Source: Oceanicola sp. 22II-s10i (GTDB lineage: Bacteria; Pseudomonadota; Alphaproteobacteria; Rhodobacterales; Rhodobacteraceae). From it: a stretch of DNA of 64,000 nucleotides. Numbering within the stretch: the first letter of the stretch is position 1; each line of letters begins with the position of its first letter. Shown piece after piece: positions 36,444 through 47,656 of the stretch. The notes under the pieces were generated by a model, which saw nothing but the letters and a program-made list of their open reading frames with translations, did not search any database and was not told the DNA's origin. Made by a program: the position numbers and the translations under genes. Where the stretch lies: NCBI RefSeq assembly GCF_002210105.1, contig NZ_AQQU01000005.1, positions 248,001-312,000 on the forward strand. The letters are read 5' to 3'.

Positions 36444-37109
36444 ATGACATACGCCACACAGAAAGACGTCTCCAGCCGAGCCCGACGGGCCGGCTTTCTG
36501 TATCTCGGGATCATCCTGTGCGGCATCACCGCCGAGGGTATCCTGCGCGGCAGCCTGATCGACCGGAGCGACGCGGCGGCGACCGCGCAGGCCATCGCGG
36601 CGCACATCGGGTTGTTCCGCCTGTCGATCCTGCTCGACGCCGCGATGGTGGCATTCGACGTGGCGCTGGCGATGACCTTCTACCGGATGCTGCGCGGGCT
36701 GGCGCCCCGGCTGATCCTGACGGCGACCGCGCTGCGGCTGATTCAGGCGGCGATGATTTCGGGCGGACTGTTCACGCTCTTCGCCGCCGCCCGCGCCGCG
36801 ACGTCTGGCGGGGATCCACTGCCCGCGCTGAATGCCCATGCCATGGGCTACGATCTGGGGCTGATCTTCTTTGGCGTGAACACGCTGATTATGGCACATC
36901 TGCTGGACCGGGCGGGGGCGCCCCGGCCGCTGGCCGCCGGACTGGCCGCCGCCGGGCTGGTCTATCTGACGGGTAGCCTGACCCGGATCGTCGCACCCGA
37001 GGTCAATGCCATCATGCAGCCCGCCTACCTCGTGCCCCTGATCGCCGAAACCGCGCTGATGCTGTGGCTGATCCTCGGCGCGCGCCCACGCCGGGCGGCG
37101 CGGGGCTAA
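36444..37109 (+). CDS. DUF4386 domain-containing membrane protein
   Basis: 221 residues from the ATG at 36444 (GAGGG four bases upstream). Six hydrophobic segments, e.g. FLYLGIILCGITAEGILR, MVAFDVALAMTFYRMLRGL and YDLGLIFFGVNTLIMAHLL, match the DUF4386 family of inner-membrane proteins. The segments GLFRLSILLDAAM and HAMGYDLGLIFFG are its conserved landmarks. No function is established for this family. It is divergent from rpoH, so it may share stress control, but no second sigma-32 site was seen on its strand. It overlaps the convergent rluA end by four bases. Confidence 0.83.
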   Translation: MTYATQKDVSSRARRAGFLYLGIILCGITAEGILRGSLIDRSDAAATAQAIAAHIGLFRLSILLDAAMVAFDVALAMTFYRMLRGLAPRLILTATALRLIQAAMISGGLFTLFAAARAATSGGDPLPALNAHAMGYDLGLIFFGVNTLIMAHLLDRAGAPRPLAAGLAAAGLVYLTGSLTRIVAPEVNAIMQPAYLVPLIAETALMLWLILGARPRRAARG

Positions 37110-38131
37110 GCGGCCCCGGCGCGGAGGGTCGAGACCAGAACCCGCATGTCGGCGGGCATCGGCGCCTCGAACCGCAGTGCATCGCCGCTGGCGGGATGGA
37201 CAAAGCCCAGAACCGCCGCGTGCAGCGCCTGACGGGGAAAGCGCGCGGCGGCTTCGGCGGCGGTCTGGCCGATCAGCTTGGCGGACAGACGGCGGTCGCC
37301 GCCATAGACGGGATCGCCGACCAGCCCGTGCCCGCAATAGGCCAGGTGCACGCGGATCTGGTGGGTGCGCCCGGTCTCCAGCCGGCATTCCACCAGCGCA
37401 GCGGCGTCGGAAAACGCCTCCTCCACCCGGACCCGCGTGACGGCGTGACGCCCGCCGGCCCAGCAGACCGCCTGTTTCTGCCGGTCCGTGCGGTGCCGCC
37501 CCAGCTGGGTGGTGATCTTGAGCACCCCGCCCGGCTCGAAACTGGCGCCCCGCATCCCGCGCAGGCGCGGATCGCCGGCATCCGGCACGCCGTGGCAGAC
37601 CGCCAGATAGGCCCGTTCCGCCGTATGCGCCGCGAACTGCGCCGACAGGCCCTGATGCGCGCGGTCGGATTTCGCCACCACCAGCAGGCCGCTGGTGTCC
37701 TTGTCGATCCGGTGCACGATCCCCGGCCGCTTCTCGCCGCCGACACCGATCAGCTGATCGCCGCAATGCGCCAGCAGCGCGTTCACCAGCGTGCCCCTCG
37801 GCGCGCCGGGCGCGGGATGCACCACCATGCCAGCAGGCTTCAACAGGACGATCAGGTCCTCGTCCTCGTAGCGGATGTCGAGCGGGATGTCCTCGGCCGC
37901 CATCTCGGTCTCGGCGGCCTCTTCCAGCGTGATCTGGACCAGATCGCCCTCGGCGACCACGGCCTTGGATTCCGTGACGGGCGTGCCATTGACCAGCACC
38001 GCGCCCTCGGCGATCAGCCGGGCGAGGCGGGTGCGCGACAGGACCGCCTCCTCTGGCACATCGCGGGCCAGCGCCTTATCAAGGCGGGCGGGCGGATCGG
38101 CGGCGATCCGGAAGATCAAGGTGTCAGTCAT
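37106..38131 (-). CDS. RluA family pseudouridine synthase
   Basis: 341 residues from the ATG at 38131. An N-terminal S4 domain (RLDKALARDVPEEAVLSRTR, then LARLIAEGAVLVNG) precedes the catalytic domain. The RluA catalytic motif is intact: PGIVHRIDKDTSGLLVVAKS, with the catalytic Asp in HRIDKDT. A C-terminal GRTHQIRVHLAYCGHGLVGD is typical of RluC/RluD. It converts uridines of 23S rRNA to pseudouridine; which site cannot be told. Its start codon overlaps that of an opposed gene (CATG at 38129-38132), leaving no intergenic space. Confidence 0.93.
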   Translation of the reverse strand: MTDTLIFRIAADPPARLDKALARDVPEEAVLSRTRLARLIAEGAVLVNGTPVTESKAVVAEGDLVQITLEEAAETEMAAEDIPLDIRYEDEDLIVLLKPAGMVVHPAPGAPRGTLVNALLAHCGDQLIGVGGEKRPGIVHRIDKDTSGLLVVAKSDRAHQGLSAQFAAHTAERAYLAVCHGVPDAGDPRLRGMRGASFEPGGVLKITTQLGRHRTDRQKQAVCWAGGRHAVTRVRVEEAFSDAAALVECRLETGRTHQIRVHLAYCGHGLVGDPVYGGDRRLSAKLIGQTAAEAAARFPRQALHAAVLGFVHPASGDALRFEAPMPADMRVLVSTLRAGAA

Positions 38132-38429
38132 GACCAATTCCGACGATGACGGGCCGGAACCGGCCAGCCTGCGGTTCCTGCGCAGACTGGTGACGGTGCT
38201 CACCGGCGTGATGCTGGCGGGCCTGATACTCATCATCGGACTGATTGTCACCCGGTTCCGCGACACCGCCCCGCCACTTCCTGCCGAAATTACCCTGCCC
38301 GACGGCGATACGGCGCGGGCCGTGACGCTGGCCGAGGGGATGGTGCTGGTCGTGGGCGAGGCCGGGCGGCTCTATATCTACGACCGCGTGACCGGGCGGC
38401 TGAAGCAGACGGTAGACCTTTCGGACTGA
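38130..38429 (+). CDS. DUF6476-like small single-span membrane protein
   Basis: 99 residues from the ATG at 38130 (AAGGTG six bases upstream). A short polar start (MTNSDDDGPEPASLRFLRRL) is followed by one transmembrane segment (TVLTGVMLAGLILIIGLIV) and a periplasmic tail (PPLPAEITLPDGD, VVGEAGRLYIYDRVTGRL). This matches, from memory, the small Rhodobacterales family DUF6476. The tail may be a tiny beta-domain. Its start overlaps the rluA start on the other strand. Function unknown. Confidence 0.75.
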   Translation: MTNSDDDGPEPASLRFLRRLVTVLTGVMLAGLILIIGLIVTRFRDTAPPLPAEITLPDGDTARAVTLAEGMVLVVGEAGRLYIYDRVTGRLKQTVDLSD

Positions 38430-38523
38430 CCCGCGCCCGCCACCAGCGTGCGAAATGCGCCCCGCAGCTCGGTCCTGCGCGGGGGCCGGGCCTACGCTCC
38501 TTCCAGCCGGAGAGGAGACAGCC

Positions 38524-40125
38524 ATGCACGGAGCCGCCAGCGCCCCCGAACCCGAAGCGGTCGACGCCGCCACCGAGATCCTCGCAGCCGGCGGCAATGC
38601 CGTCGACGCGGCCGTCGCCTGCGCCATGGTGCAGGGCGTGGTGGACCCGCCGATGTGCGGCATCGGCGGCTGGGGCACGCTGCAGGTCTATGCCCCCGAC
38701 CACGGCGCGCACACCTGCCTGGATTTCTACGCCACCGCCCCCGCCGCGTCCCGCCCGGATCAGTGGGCGAACCGCCTGACGGGCGAGACGCGCGACGGCT
38801 GGGGTTTCCTGGTCGAGAACCACGAGAACGAACTCGGGTGGCGCGCGGTCGCCACCCCCGGCTCGATGGCCGGACTGGGCGAGGTCCACGCCCGCTACGG
38901 CTCCATGCCGTGGTCCGAGCTGCTGCAGCCCGCCATCGCCTACGCCCGTGGCGGTTTCCCGGTGCGGCCGCATTTCTTCAATTTCCTCGTGGGCGAAGGC
39001 ACGCAGGGGCGGGCCGCGCAGCGCGACAAGATGCGGTTCTCGGAAACCGGGCGACGGCTCTACTATCGCCCCGACGGCTCCGCGCTGCCGGTCGGGTCGA
39101 TGGTGAAGAACCCCGACATCGCCGACACGCTGGACCGCCTTGCCCGGCACGGGGTCGCGGATTTCTACCGCGGCGACCTCGCCCGCGAGATGGCCGAGGA
39201 GTTCCGCAGGCAGGACGCCCTGATCACATTCGAGGATCTGGCGAATTACCGTGTCGTCGAACGCGAACCGGTGCGCACCCGCTATAGGGGTCTGGACCTG
39301 ACGACCAACTACGCGCCCGGCGGCGGGCTGGTGCTGGCGCTGATGCTGGGGATCCTCGAACGGTTCGACCTGTCCGCGCAGGAACACAACTCGGTCGATT
39401 ACATCTCGCTCATCTCCAGCGCGATGCGCTACGCCACGGCACAGAAGGACGGCCAGCTCGGCGACCCGGAGTTCTTCGATATCGACCCGGACGTCTTCCT
39501 GTCGCCCGAGGTCTTCGACGCGGTCGCGGCCCGCATCCGCGCGGGCGAGACCTTCCCCGTCGACCGGCTGGAGCCGGAAACCCTGAACACCACCCATTTC
39601 TCGATCATGGACGAACGCGGCATGTCCATCGGCATGACCCATTCGCTGGGCATGGTGTCGGGCGCGACGGTGCCCGGCATGGGGTTCATGTTCAACGGGG
39701 CCATGGGGGTCTTTGACCCGCGTCCGGGCAGGCCCGGTTCCATCGCGCCGGGCAAGCGGCGCTACACCTCGGCCTGCCCGACCATCGTGTTCCGCGACGG
39801 GCGGCCCGAGATCGTGGTCGGCGCGCCGGGCGCCGCGCATATCGCGGGGTCGGTGATGCAGACGCTGGTGAACATGATCGACTTCGGCATGACCGCGCAG
39901 GAGGCGGTGCAGGCGCCGCGCATCTCAGCCACGTCGAACGCCATCGACATCGTCAACCGCATTCCCCGCCGCGTGCAGCGCGGGCTGGAGGCGCGGGGCT
40001 ATACCGTGGTCCGCAACGCCCGCAGCCACACCTTCGCGCAGGTCCACTCGGTGATGCGTGATGCGCAGGGGCGGTGGTCGGGCGGGGCCGATCCGTCCTC
40101 GGACGGGGTTGTGCTGATGGCTTGA
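38524..40125 (+). CDS. Gamma-glutamyltransferase-like Ntn-hydrolase
   Basis: 533 residues from the ATG at 38524 (GGAGAGGAG upstream). The proenzyme pattern is present: AAGGNAVDAAVACAMVQGVV near the start and GIGGWGTLQVY. The autocleavage Thr is in LNTTHFSIMDERG, about residue 360. The late GLxxGATV-type loop reads THSLGMVSGATVPG, and SACPTIVFRDGRPEIVVGAPG is near the C-terminus. It lacks a signal peptide, so it resembles the cytoplasmic GGT/acylase-like group rather than periplasmic GGT. It would hydrolyse gamma-glutamyl or related amide bonds. A strong terminator follows. Confidence 0.85.
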   Translation: MHGAASAPEPEAVDAATEILAAGGNAVDAAVACAMVQGVVDPPMCGIGGWGTLQVYAPDHGAHTCLDFYATAPAASRPDQWANRLTGETRDGWGFLVENHENELGWRAVATPGSMAGLGEVHARYGSMPWSELLQPAIAYARGGFPVRPHFFNFLVGEGTQGRAAQRDKMRFSETGRRLYYRPDGSALPVGSMVKNPDIADTLDRLARHGVADFYRGDLAREMAEEFRRQDALITFEDLANYRVVEREPVRTRYRGLDLTTNYAPGGGLVLALMLGILERFDLSAQEHNSVDYISLISSAMRYATAQKDGQLGDPEFFDIDPDVFLSPEVFDAVAARIRAGETFPVDRLEPETLNTTHFSIMDERGMSIGMTHSLGMVSGATVPGMGFMFNGAMGVFDPRPGRPGSIAPGKRRYTSACPTIVFRDGRPEIVVGAPGAAHIAGSVMQTLVNMIDFGMTAQEAVQAPRISATSNAIDIVNRIPRRVQRGLEARGYTVVRNARSHTFAQVHSVMRDAQGRWSGGADPSSDGVVLMA

Positions 40126-40171
40126 GGGGTAGCCTGAGAGCTAACCGGCGGGCCGCCCTGCCGAACGCACA

Positions 40172-40203
40172 GGCCGGGCCGGAGGTCCCCCTCCGGTCCG
40201 GCC
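40172..40203 (+). terminator. Rho-independent-type terminator after the GGT-like gene
   Basis: A 14-bp stem (40172-40185 with 40190-40203, one G-U pair) with a TCCC loop, followed by GGTCTCTCTT. It may also serve the convergent cytochrome gene ending at 40237. Confidence 0.75.
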
Positions 40204-40236
40204 GGTCTCTCTTGCACCGCCCCGTCAACGGACGGA

Positions 40237-40872
40237 TCAGTCCGCCGCGCGCTTGCGGCCGTCGATCATCGCCCGCACGAGGTTCTCGCCATGCACGCGG
40301 CTGGCCCAGGCCACCCCGGCGAGGTGGAGCACGATCAGCAGCAGGGTCAGATTCGCCGCCACCTCGTGGATCTCCTTGAGCAGATCCCCGTCCTCGTCAT
40401 GCCCCTCCCGGTGCTCGTCCGCCTCAGACCGCACGGTTGTCACGGCCCGCGGCGTCTCCGGCGCGATGATCCCGGCCAGCGGGCCGCGCCCCTCTTCCAC
40501 CGCCAGCGTCGCCATGCCGGTCACGGCCGTGACGGACAGCGCCGCCAGCAGCGCGACGGTCATGGCCCCGCCCGCCGGGCTGTGGCCGATGTGACGCTCC
40601 GCCCGGCCCGCGATCAGATCGCGCAGATATCCGAAAACCCGCCCCGGCCCGGTGACGAAATCCGTGAACCGCGCCCGCCGGGGGCCGACCAGCCCCCAGA
40701 GGATCCGCAGCGCGACGGTCCCGGCGATGGCGTAGCCGGCCCAGGTGTGCAGCCATTCCGGCTCGCCCTCGGTCAGGTAGGCGGTGGCGAAGGCCACCAC
40801 CAGCACCCAGTGGCCCACGCGGATCAGGGGATCCCAGACCCGCACCATGGCCCCGTCCGACGCGCCGGACAT
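40237..40872 (-). CDS. b561-type diheme cytochrome b (DUF4405/YodB-like)
   Basis: 211 residues with about four transmembrane segments. Likely haem ligands are His residues in RVGHWVLVVAFATAY, LHTWAGYAIAGTVAL, ANLTLLLIVLHLAGV and ASRVHGENLVRAM, the usual pattern of bacterial cytochrome b561 proteins. A charged His/Glu/Asp-rich loop (DEHREGHDEDGD) lies between helices 3 and 4. It should move electrons across the inner membrane, as in Ni-Fe hydrogenase b or superoxide oxidase CybB. It shares one base with the upstream PepSY gene (TGATG), so the two are coupled. Confidence 0.87.
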   Translation of the reverse strand: MSGASDGAMVRVWDPLIRVGHWVLVVAFATAYLTEGEPEWLHTWAGYAIAGTVALRILWGLVGPRRARFTDFVTGPGRVFGYLRDLIAGRAERHIGHSPAGGAMTVALLAALSVTAVTGMATLAVEEGRGPLAGIIAPETPRAVTTVRSEADEHREGHDEDGDLLKEIHEVAANLTLLLIVLHLAGVAWASRVHGENLVRAMIDGRKRAAD

Positions 40873-41192
40873 CAGTCGTCGTCCCGGCCATAACGGCGGT
40901 CGTCATCGTCGCGGTAGGGCAGAACCTCGCCCGTGGCGGCGTCCAGCAGCGCCTCGACCCGCATGCCGCGCGCGTCGGTCATCTCGACATCGTAGAGACC
41001 GCGCTCCAGTTCGATCTCGTGCAGGGTGTAGCCCTGTCCTTCGAGCATCGTCGCGATCTCGACGATGCTCATCACGGCGCGCGGCGGCGCGGCGGGCTGA
41101 TCCGGCGCGGGGGTGGTGCGATCCTGCCCGACGGCGAAGGGGGCGGAAAGTGCGGTGACCAGAGCAGCGGTCAGGACGATTTGGCGTTTCAT
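40872..41192 (-). CDS. PepSY domain-containing periplasmic protein
   Basis: 106 residues. The signal peptide MKRQIVLTAALVTALSAPFA ends near AVG-QD. The PepSY-like domain (about residues 42-95) has EIATMLEGQGYTLHEIELER, VEMTDARGMRVEALLDAATG. A C-terminal Asp-rich tail (DDDDRRYGRDDD) may bind metal ions. It is transcribed with the cytochrome b gene and is divergent from another PepSY gene and a two-component system, 128 bp away. PepSY proteins often regulate or bind peptidases or metal-redox partners; the exact job is unknown. Confidence 0.85.
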   Translation of the reverse strand: MKRQIVLTAALVTALSAPFAVGQDRTTPAPDQPAAPPRAVMSIVEIATMLEGQGYTLHEIELERGLYDVEMTDARGMRVEALLDAATGEVLPYRDDDDRRYGRDDD

Positions 41193-41320
41193 GTCGTGTC
41201 TCCTTGTCCGGGGCGGCCCGATCGGCCGCCGGTGTCCCCTGTCTGCCCCGACTCGCCTGACGCCCTCCTGACCGGGGCCGTCAGCTTGCCGTCAGGTTCG
41301 CTGCGATAGAGAATGACCCC

Positions 41321-41620
41321 ATGCGCCCCCTTGCCCTCCTCCTGTGCTGCCTCGCCCTGCCCGTCCTTGCGGACGACAACGATCACGACCGCGCCCGCCG
41401 GGCCCTGCAGGCGGGCGAGATACTGCCCCTGTCCGAGATCCTGGAGCGCGCCGAAACCGCGCGCCCCGGCCGGGTGATCGAGGTCGAACTGGACCGCGAC
41501 GACGGCCGCTGGATATACGAGCTGGAGATGGTGACCGACACCGGGCGGCTCTACGAGATGGAGCTCGACGCCGCGACCGGCGCGATCCTCAAGATCGAGG
41601 CAGAAGAGGACGACGACTGA
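41321..41620 (+). CDS. PepSY domain-containing periplasmic protein
   Basis: 99 residues with a signal peptide (MRPLALLLCCLALPVLA-DD). The PepSY region reads ILPLSEILERAETARPGR, VIEVELDRDDGRWIYELEMV, MELDAATGAILKIEAEEDDD. It is followed after 1 bp by the response regulator gene, so it is very likely cotranscribed. A paralogue faces the other way 128 bp upstream. PepSY proteins encoded next to sensor kinases may bind the signal, which makes this protein a candidate input for the kinase. Confidence 0.85.
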   Translation: MRPLALLLCCLALPVLADDNDHDRARRALQAGEILPLSEILERAETARPGRVIEVELDRDDGRWIYELEMVTDTGRLYEMELDAATGAILKIEAEEDDD

Positions 41621-41621
41621 C

Positions 41622-42281
41622 ATGCGGGCCCTTGCGGTCGAGGACGACCCCCGTATCGCCGAAGACCTGCGCGCCGCCCTCGCCGCCGCCGGATTCCGGG
41701 TCGAGGTCACGGGTGACGGCACCGATGCGTGGTTCCTTGGCGATACCGAGGATTACGACCTCGTGGTTCTGGACCTCGGCCTGCCGGGTCTCGACGGCCT
41801 GGCGGTGCTGAAACGCTGGCGTGCGAACGGGCGGAGGATGCCGGTTCTGGTGCTGACCGCGCGCGGCACCTGGCAGGAACGGGTCGAGGGGATCGAGGCC
41901 GGGGCCGACGACTACCTGCCGAAACCCTTCCGCATGGAGGAACTGGTGGCCCGCGCCCGCGCGCTCGTCCGCCGCGCCGGCGGGCACGCGGCCCCGGTGC
42001 AGGAGGCCGGCGCGCTGAGCCTCGACACCAACCGGATGGAGGTCGCCCTGAACGGCGTGGCCGTGCCGGTGTCCGCGCTGGAATACCGCCTGCTGGCCTG
42101 CCTGATGCAGAACCGCGACCGGCCGGTCCCGCCGGGCGAGCTGCTGGAACAGCTTTACGGCGACGACGACGCGCGCGAGGCGAACGCGCTGGAGGCCGTC
42201 ATCGCGCGGCTGCGGCGCAAGCTCGGCCCCGGCGTGATCGGCACCCGCCGCGGTTTCGGCTACTACCTGGAGCAGACATGA
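41622..42281 (+). CDS. OmpR/PhoB-family response regulator
   Basis: 219 residues. The receiver domain has the acidic pair in VEDDPRIAEDL, the phospho-Asp in DLVVLDLGLPGLDGLAVL (about residue 51), Thr in VLVLTARGTWQERV and Lys in DDYLPKPFRMEEL. A winged-helix DNA-binding domain follows, with SALEYRLLACLMQNRDRPVP and EAVIARLRRKLGP. It belongs to the QseB/PhoP-like group that pairs with short-loop sensor kinases. Its stop overlaps the kinase start (ATGA). Likely target: the divergent PepSY-cytochrome b genes. Confidence 0.95.
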   Translation: MRALAVEDDPRIAEDLRAALAAAGFRVEVTGDGTDAWFLGDTEDYDLVVLDLGLPGLDGLAVLKRWRANGRRMPVLVLTARGTWQERVEGIEAGADDYLPKPFRMEELVARARALVRRAGGHAAPVQEAGALSLDTNRMEVALNGVAVPVSALEYRLLACLMQNRDRPVPPGELLEQLYGDDDAREANALEAVIARLRRKLGPGVIGTRRGFGYYLEQT

Positions 42282-43615
42282 GCCTGCGCCTGCGCCTTGC
42301 CGTCGTCGGGGCCCTCGCGATCCTGCTGGCCCTCGGGCTGACCGCGTTCGGGTTGTCGCAGCTGTTCGGCGCCCATGTCGAACGCCGCGCGGTGGCCGAG
42401 ATGGGGGTGCAGCTGGATCAGCTTCTGGCGGGTCTGGATCAGGGGGCGGACGGGCTGGACGTCGCCCGACCGCCCGCCGATCCCCGCTTCGAACAGCCCT
42501 ACGGCGGCGTCTACTGGCAGGTCGAGGCGGCCTCGGGCATCGACCGCTCGCGCTCGCTCTGGGACGCGGCGCTGGCGCTGCCGCAGGACCGGCCCGACGA
42601 CGGCGGCGTGCATGTCCACAGTCTGCCCGGACCACAGGACCGGCCCCTTCTGGTGCTCGAACGGATGGTTACCCTGCCCGTGCGGCTTGGCGGCGGATCG
42701 GTGCGGGCCGCCGTGGCGATGGACGCGAGCGAGCTCGAGGCGGCGCGCCGCGCCTTCCTGACCGACCTCGCCCCCTATCTCGTCCTGCTCGCCCTGACCC
42801 TGACCGCGGCGGGCTGGGCCCAGCTCTGGGTCGGGCTCAGACCGCTCGGCAGCCTCGGCGCACGGGTCGCGGCACTGCGCGCCGGTGCGGCGGACCGGCT
42901 GGGCGCCGACTGGCCGGTCGAAGTGCGCCCCGTGGCGGCCGAGATCGACGCCCTGCTGGCCGCGCGCGAGGCCGAGACCGCACGGGCCCGCACCCGCGCC
43001 GCCGACCTAGCCCACGGGCTAAAGACCCCGCTGCAGGCCCTGATGGGCGAGGCCGCACGCCTGCGCGCCGCCGGGGCCGCCTCTCAGGCTGCCGCGATCG
43101 AGGACACCGCCCGCGCCATGCGCCGCACCGTGGACCGCGAACTGGCCCGCGCCCGGACCGCCGCGCGATCCGCCGACGCGCGATCCGATGCGGCCGAGGT
43201 GGCAGAACGTGTCGCCGCCGTGCTGAAACGGACCCCGGACGGACCCCGGCTGGCGTGGCGGCAGACCATTCCGCGCGGCACCGCCGTGGCGCTCGACGAG
43301 GGCGATCTGGCCGAGGCCATCGGCGCACTGGCCGAAAACGCGGCCCGGCATGCGCGCGGGGCCGTCACGTTTTCGGCGCTCGTGCGGGGCGGTGCGGTGC
43401 ACGTGACCGTGGCCGACGACGGCCCCGGCATTCCGGAAGCGCAGCGCGCGGCGATGGTGCGCCGCACGGCACGCGCGGACGAAAGCGGCAGCGGTCTTGG
43501 GCTGTCGATCGCCGCCGGCATCGCCGAGGCGGCGGGCGGCGGTCTGGCGCTGGACGACGCTGAGCCGGGTCTGGCCGCGACGCTGATCCTGCCGCAGCCG
43601 GTCCGGCGCGCCTGA
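42278..43615 (+). CDS. Sensor histidine kinase
   Basis: 445 residues from the ATG at 42278, overlapping the regulator stop by four bases. Two transmembrane segments (about residues 7-27 and 161-181) enclose a periplasmic sensor of about 130 residues. The phospho-acceptor His is in LAHGLKTPLQALMG (about residue 247). The ATPase domain shows the N box LAENAARHARG, the G1 box VADDGPGIP and the G2 box ESGSGLGLSIAAGIAE. Its sensory loop has no clear family. With two PepSY proteins and a b-type cytochrome in the same locus, the signal may be a metal, redox or periplasmic stress cue. Confidence 0.93.
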   Translation: MSLRLRLAVVGALAILLALGLTAFGLSQLFGAHVERRAVAEMGVQLDQLLAGLDQGADGLDVARPPADPRFEQPYGGVYWQVEAASGIDRSRSLWDAALALPQDRPDDGGVHVHSLPGPQDRPLLVLERMVTLPVRLGGGSVRAAVAMDASELEAARRAFLTDLAPYLVLLALTLTAAGWAQLWVGLRPLGSLGARVAALRAGAADRLGADWPVEVRPVAAEIDALLAAREAETARARTRAADLAHGLKTPLQALMGEAARLRAAGAASQAAAIEDTARAMRRTVDRELARARTAARSADARSDAAEVAERVAAVLKRTPDGPRLAWRQTIPRGTAVALDEGDLAEAIGALAENAARHARGAVTFSALVRGGAVHVTVADDGPGIPEAQRAAMVRRTARADESGSGLGLSIAAGIAEAAGGGLALDDAEPGLAATLILPQPVRRA

Positions 43616-43632
43616 GCGCGGCGGTGTCGCAC

Positions 43633-43651
43633 CCGCCCCCGAAAGGGGCGG
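43633..43651. terminator. Bidirectional hairpin between the kinase and coxM
   Basis: CCGCCCC-CGAAA-GGGGCGG, a perfect 7-bp stem placed between two converging genes. No T-tract on either side. Confidence 0.5.
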
Positions 43652-43676
43652 ATGCCGTGTGTTGCCGGTTAACGGA

Positions 43677-44459
43677 TCAGCTGGCCGCGACGGCCCGCTT
43701 GGCCATCACCCGGATCAGGTTGGCGCGGTATTCGGCATCGCCGTGGATGTCCGACAGCAGGCCATCGGCAGACACGTCGACCCCGGCCACCGCATCCGGC
43801 GACCAGTTCGACGACAGCGCCGCCTCCAGCCCCGCGTGGCGGAAGACACCGTCCTCGCCCGCGCCGGTCACGGCGACACGCGCGCCGTTCGCCGTCTTGG
43901 CCACGAACACGCCGACCAGGCAGAAGCGCGAGGCGGGCTGCTTGAACTTGGCATAGCCCGCCTTCTCAACCGCCGGGAACTTGACCGCCGTGACGATCTC
44001 GCCCTCTTCCAGCGCCGTCATGAACAGGCCCTGGAAGTAGTCGTCCGCCGCGATCTCGCGCCGGTTCGTCACCACCGTGGCCCCCATGCCCAGTACCGCC
44101 GAGGGATAGTCCGCCGCCGGGTCGTTGTTGGCGATGGACCCGCCGATGGTGCCCGCGTTGCGGACCATCGGATCGCCGATCCCGCCCGCCAGCTTGGCGA
44201 GCGCCGGGTGCACGTCCTTGCTGGCGGCGACCTCGGCATGGACCGTGGTCGCGCCGATGGTGACACCGCCGCCCGAGGCGCTGATGCCCGACAGGCCCAG
44301 CCCCCGGATGTCGATCAGGTCGGAGGGCGAGGCGAGGTGCTGCTTCATCGTGGCGATCAGAGTCTGACCGCCCGCCAGCACCTTGGGATCCTCGCCCGAC
44401 CCGAGGGCCGCGACCGCCGCGTCGATGTCCGCGGGCTTGTGGTATTTCGTCGGATACAT
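43677..44459 (-). CDS. coxM: Carbon-monoxide-dehydrogenase-like medium (FAD) subunit
   Basis: 260 residues, shorter than typical CoxM (about 285). The FAD-binding segment LAGGQTLIATMKQHLASPSD and the family-typical GGSIANNDPAADYPSAVLG and TIGGSIANNDPA (in NAGTIGGS) are present. This is the flavin subunit of molybdenum hydroxylases; it takes electrons from the iron-sulfur subunit and passes them on. The last gene of the coxDE-SLM unit on this strand, with TAAGGAGGAAC before its ATG. Confidence 0.9.
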   Translation of the reverse strand: MYPTKYHKPADIDAAVAALGSGEDPKVLAGGQTLIATMKQHLASPSDLIDIRGLGLSGISASGGGVTIGATTVHAEVAASKDVHPALAKLAGGIGDPMVRNAGTIGGSIANNDPAADYPSAVLGMGATVVTNRREIAADDYFQGLFMTALEEGEIVTAVKFPAVEKAGYAKFKQPASRFCLVGVFVAKTANGARVAVTGAGEDGVFRHAGLEAALSSNWSPDAVAGVDVSADGLLSDIHGDAEYRANLIRVMAKRAVAAS

Positions 44460-44471
44460 GGGTGTTCCTCC

Positions 44472-46820
<2,349 letters not shown>

Positions 46821-46836
46821 CTCGTGCTCCTCCCGC

Positions 46837-47310
<474 letters not shown>

Positions 47311-47656
47311 AAAGTCCTCCCATCAGCGGCTCTGGCGGCCGCGTTCTTCGAAATTTCTAGGGCCGGAAGGGCCGGTCTGTCGGTGTCGCGGGATCGAAGG
47401 AGAGCCGTGCCGCGACCGGACCGAAGCCCGGTCCCCCGGCGGACGCGCCAAGTGTTTCGGTCGCATTGCGAAACGCGGCGCCACGGCCGGAATCAACGGC
47501 CTTCGCGGCCCTTGCCATGATGGCGGCAGGCGCAGCGCGCCGCTGCGCGAACGCCGCCCGGTCCTCCCCGGTCCAGTCCAAATCGACGCCCTCCCCGCGA
47601 CGAAATTGCACGTATCTGGATAAGACTCCCTGTTTCGATTCTTTGCAACCAACGAC
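47311..47656. other. Gap between coxS and coxE; possible promoter, weak ORF
   Basis: 346 bp. On the minus strand TTGCAA and TCTTAT are 17 bp apart (47648-47619), a possible promoter for coxSLM. A GTG-started frame of 84 codons (47611-47357) fills the space with 45-bp gaps at both ends, but has no convincing ribosome-binding site or family match, so I do not call it a gene. Confidence 0.35.
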
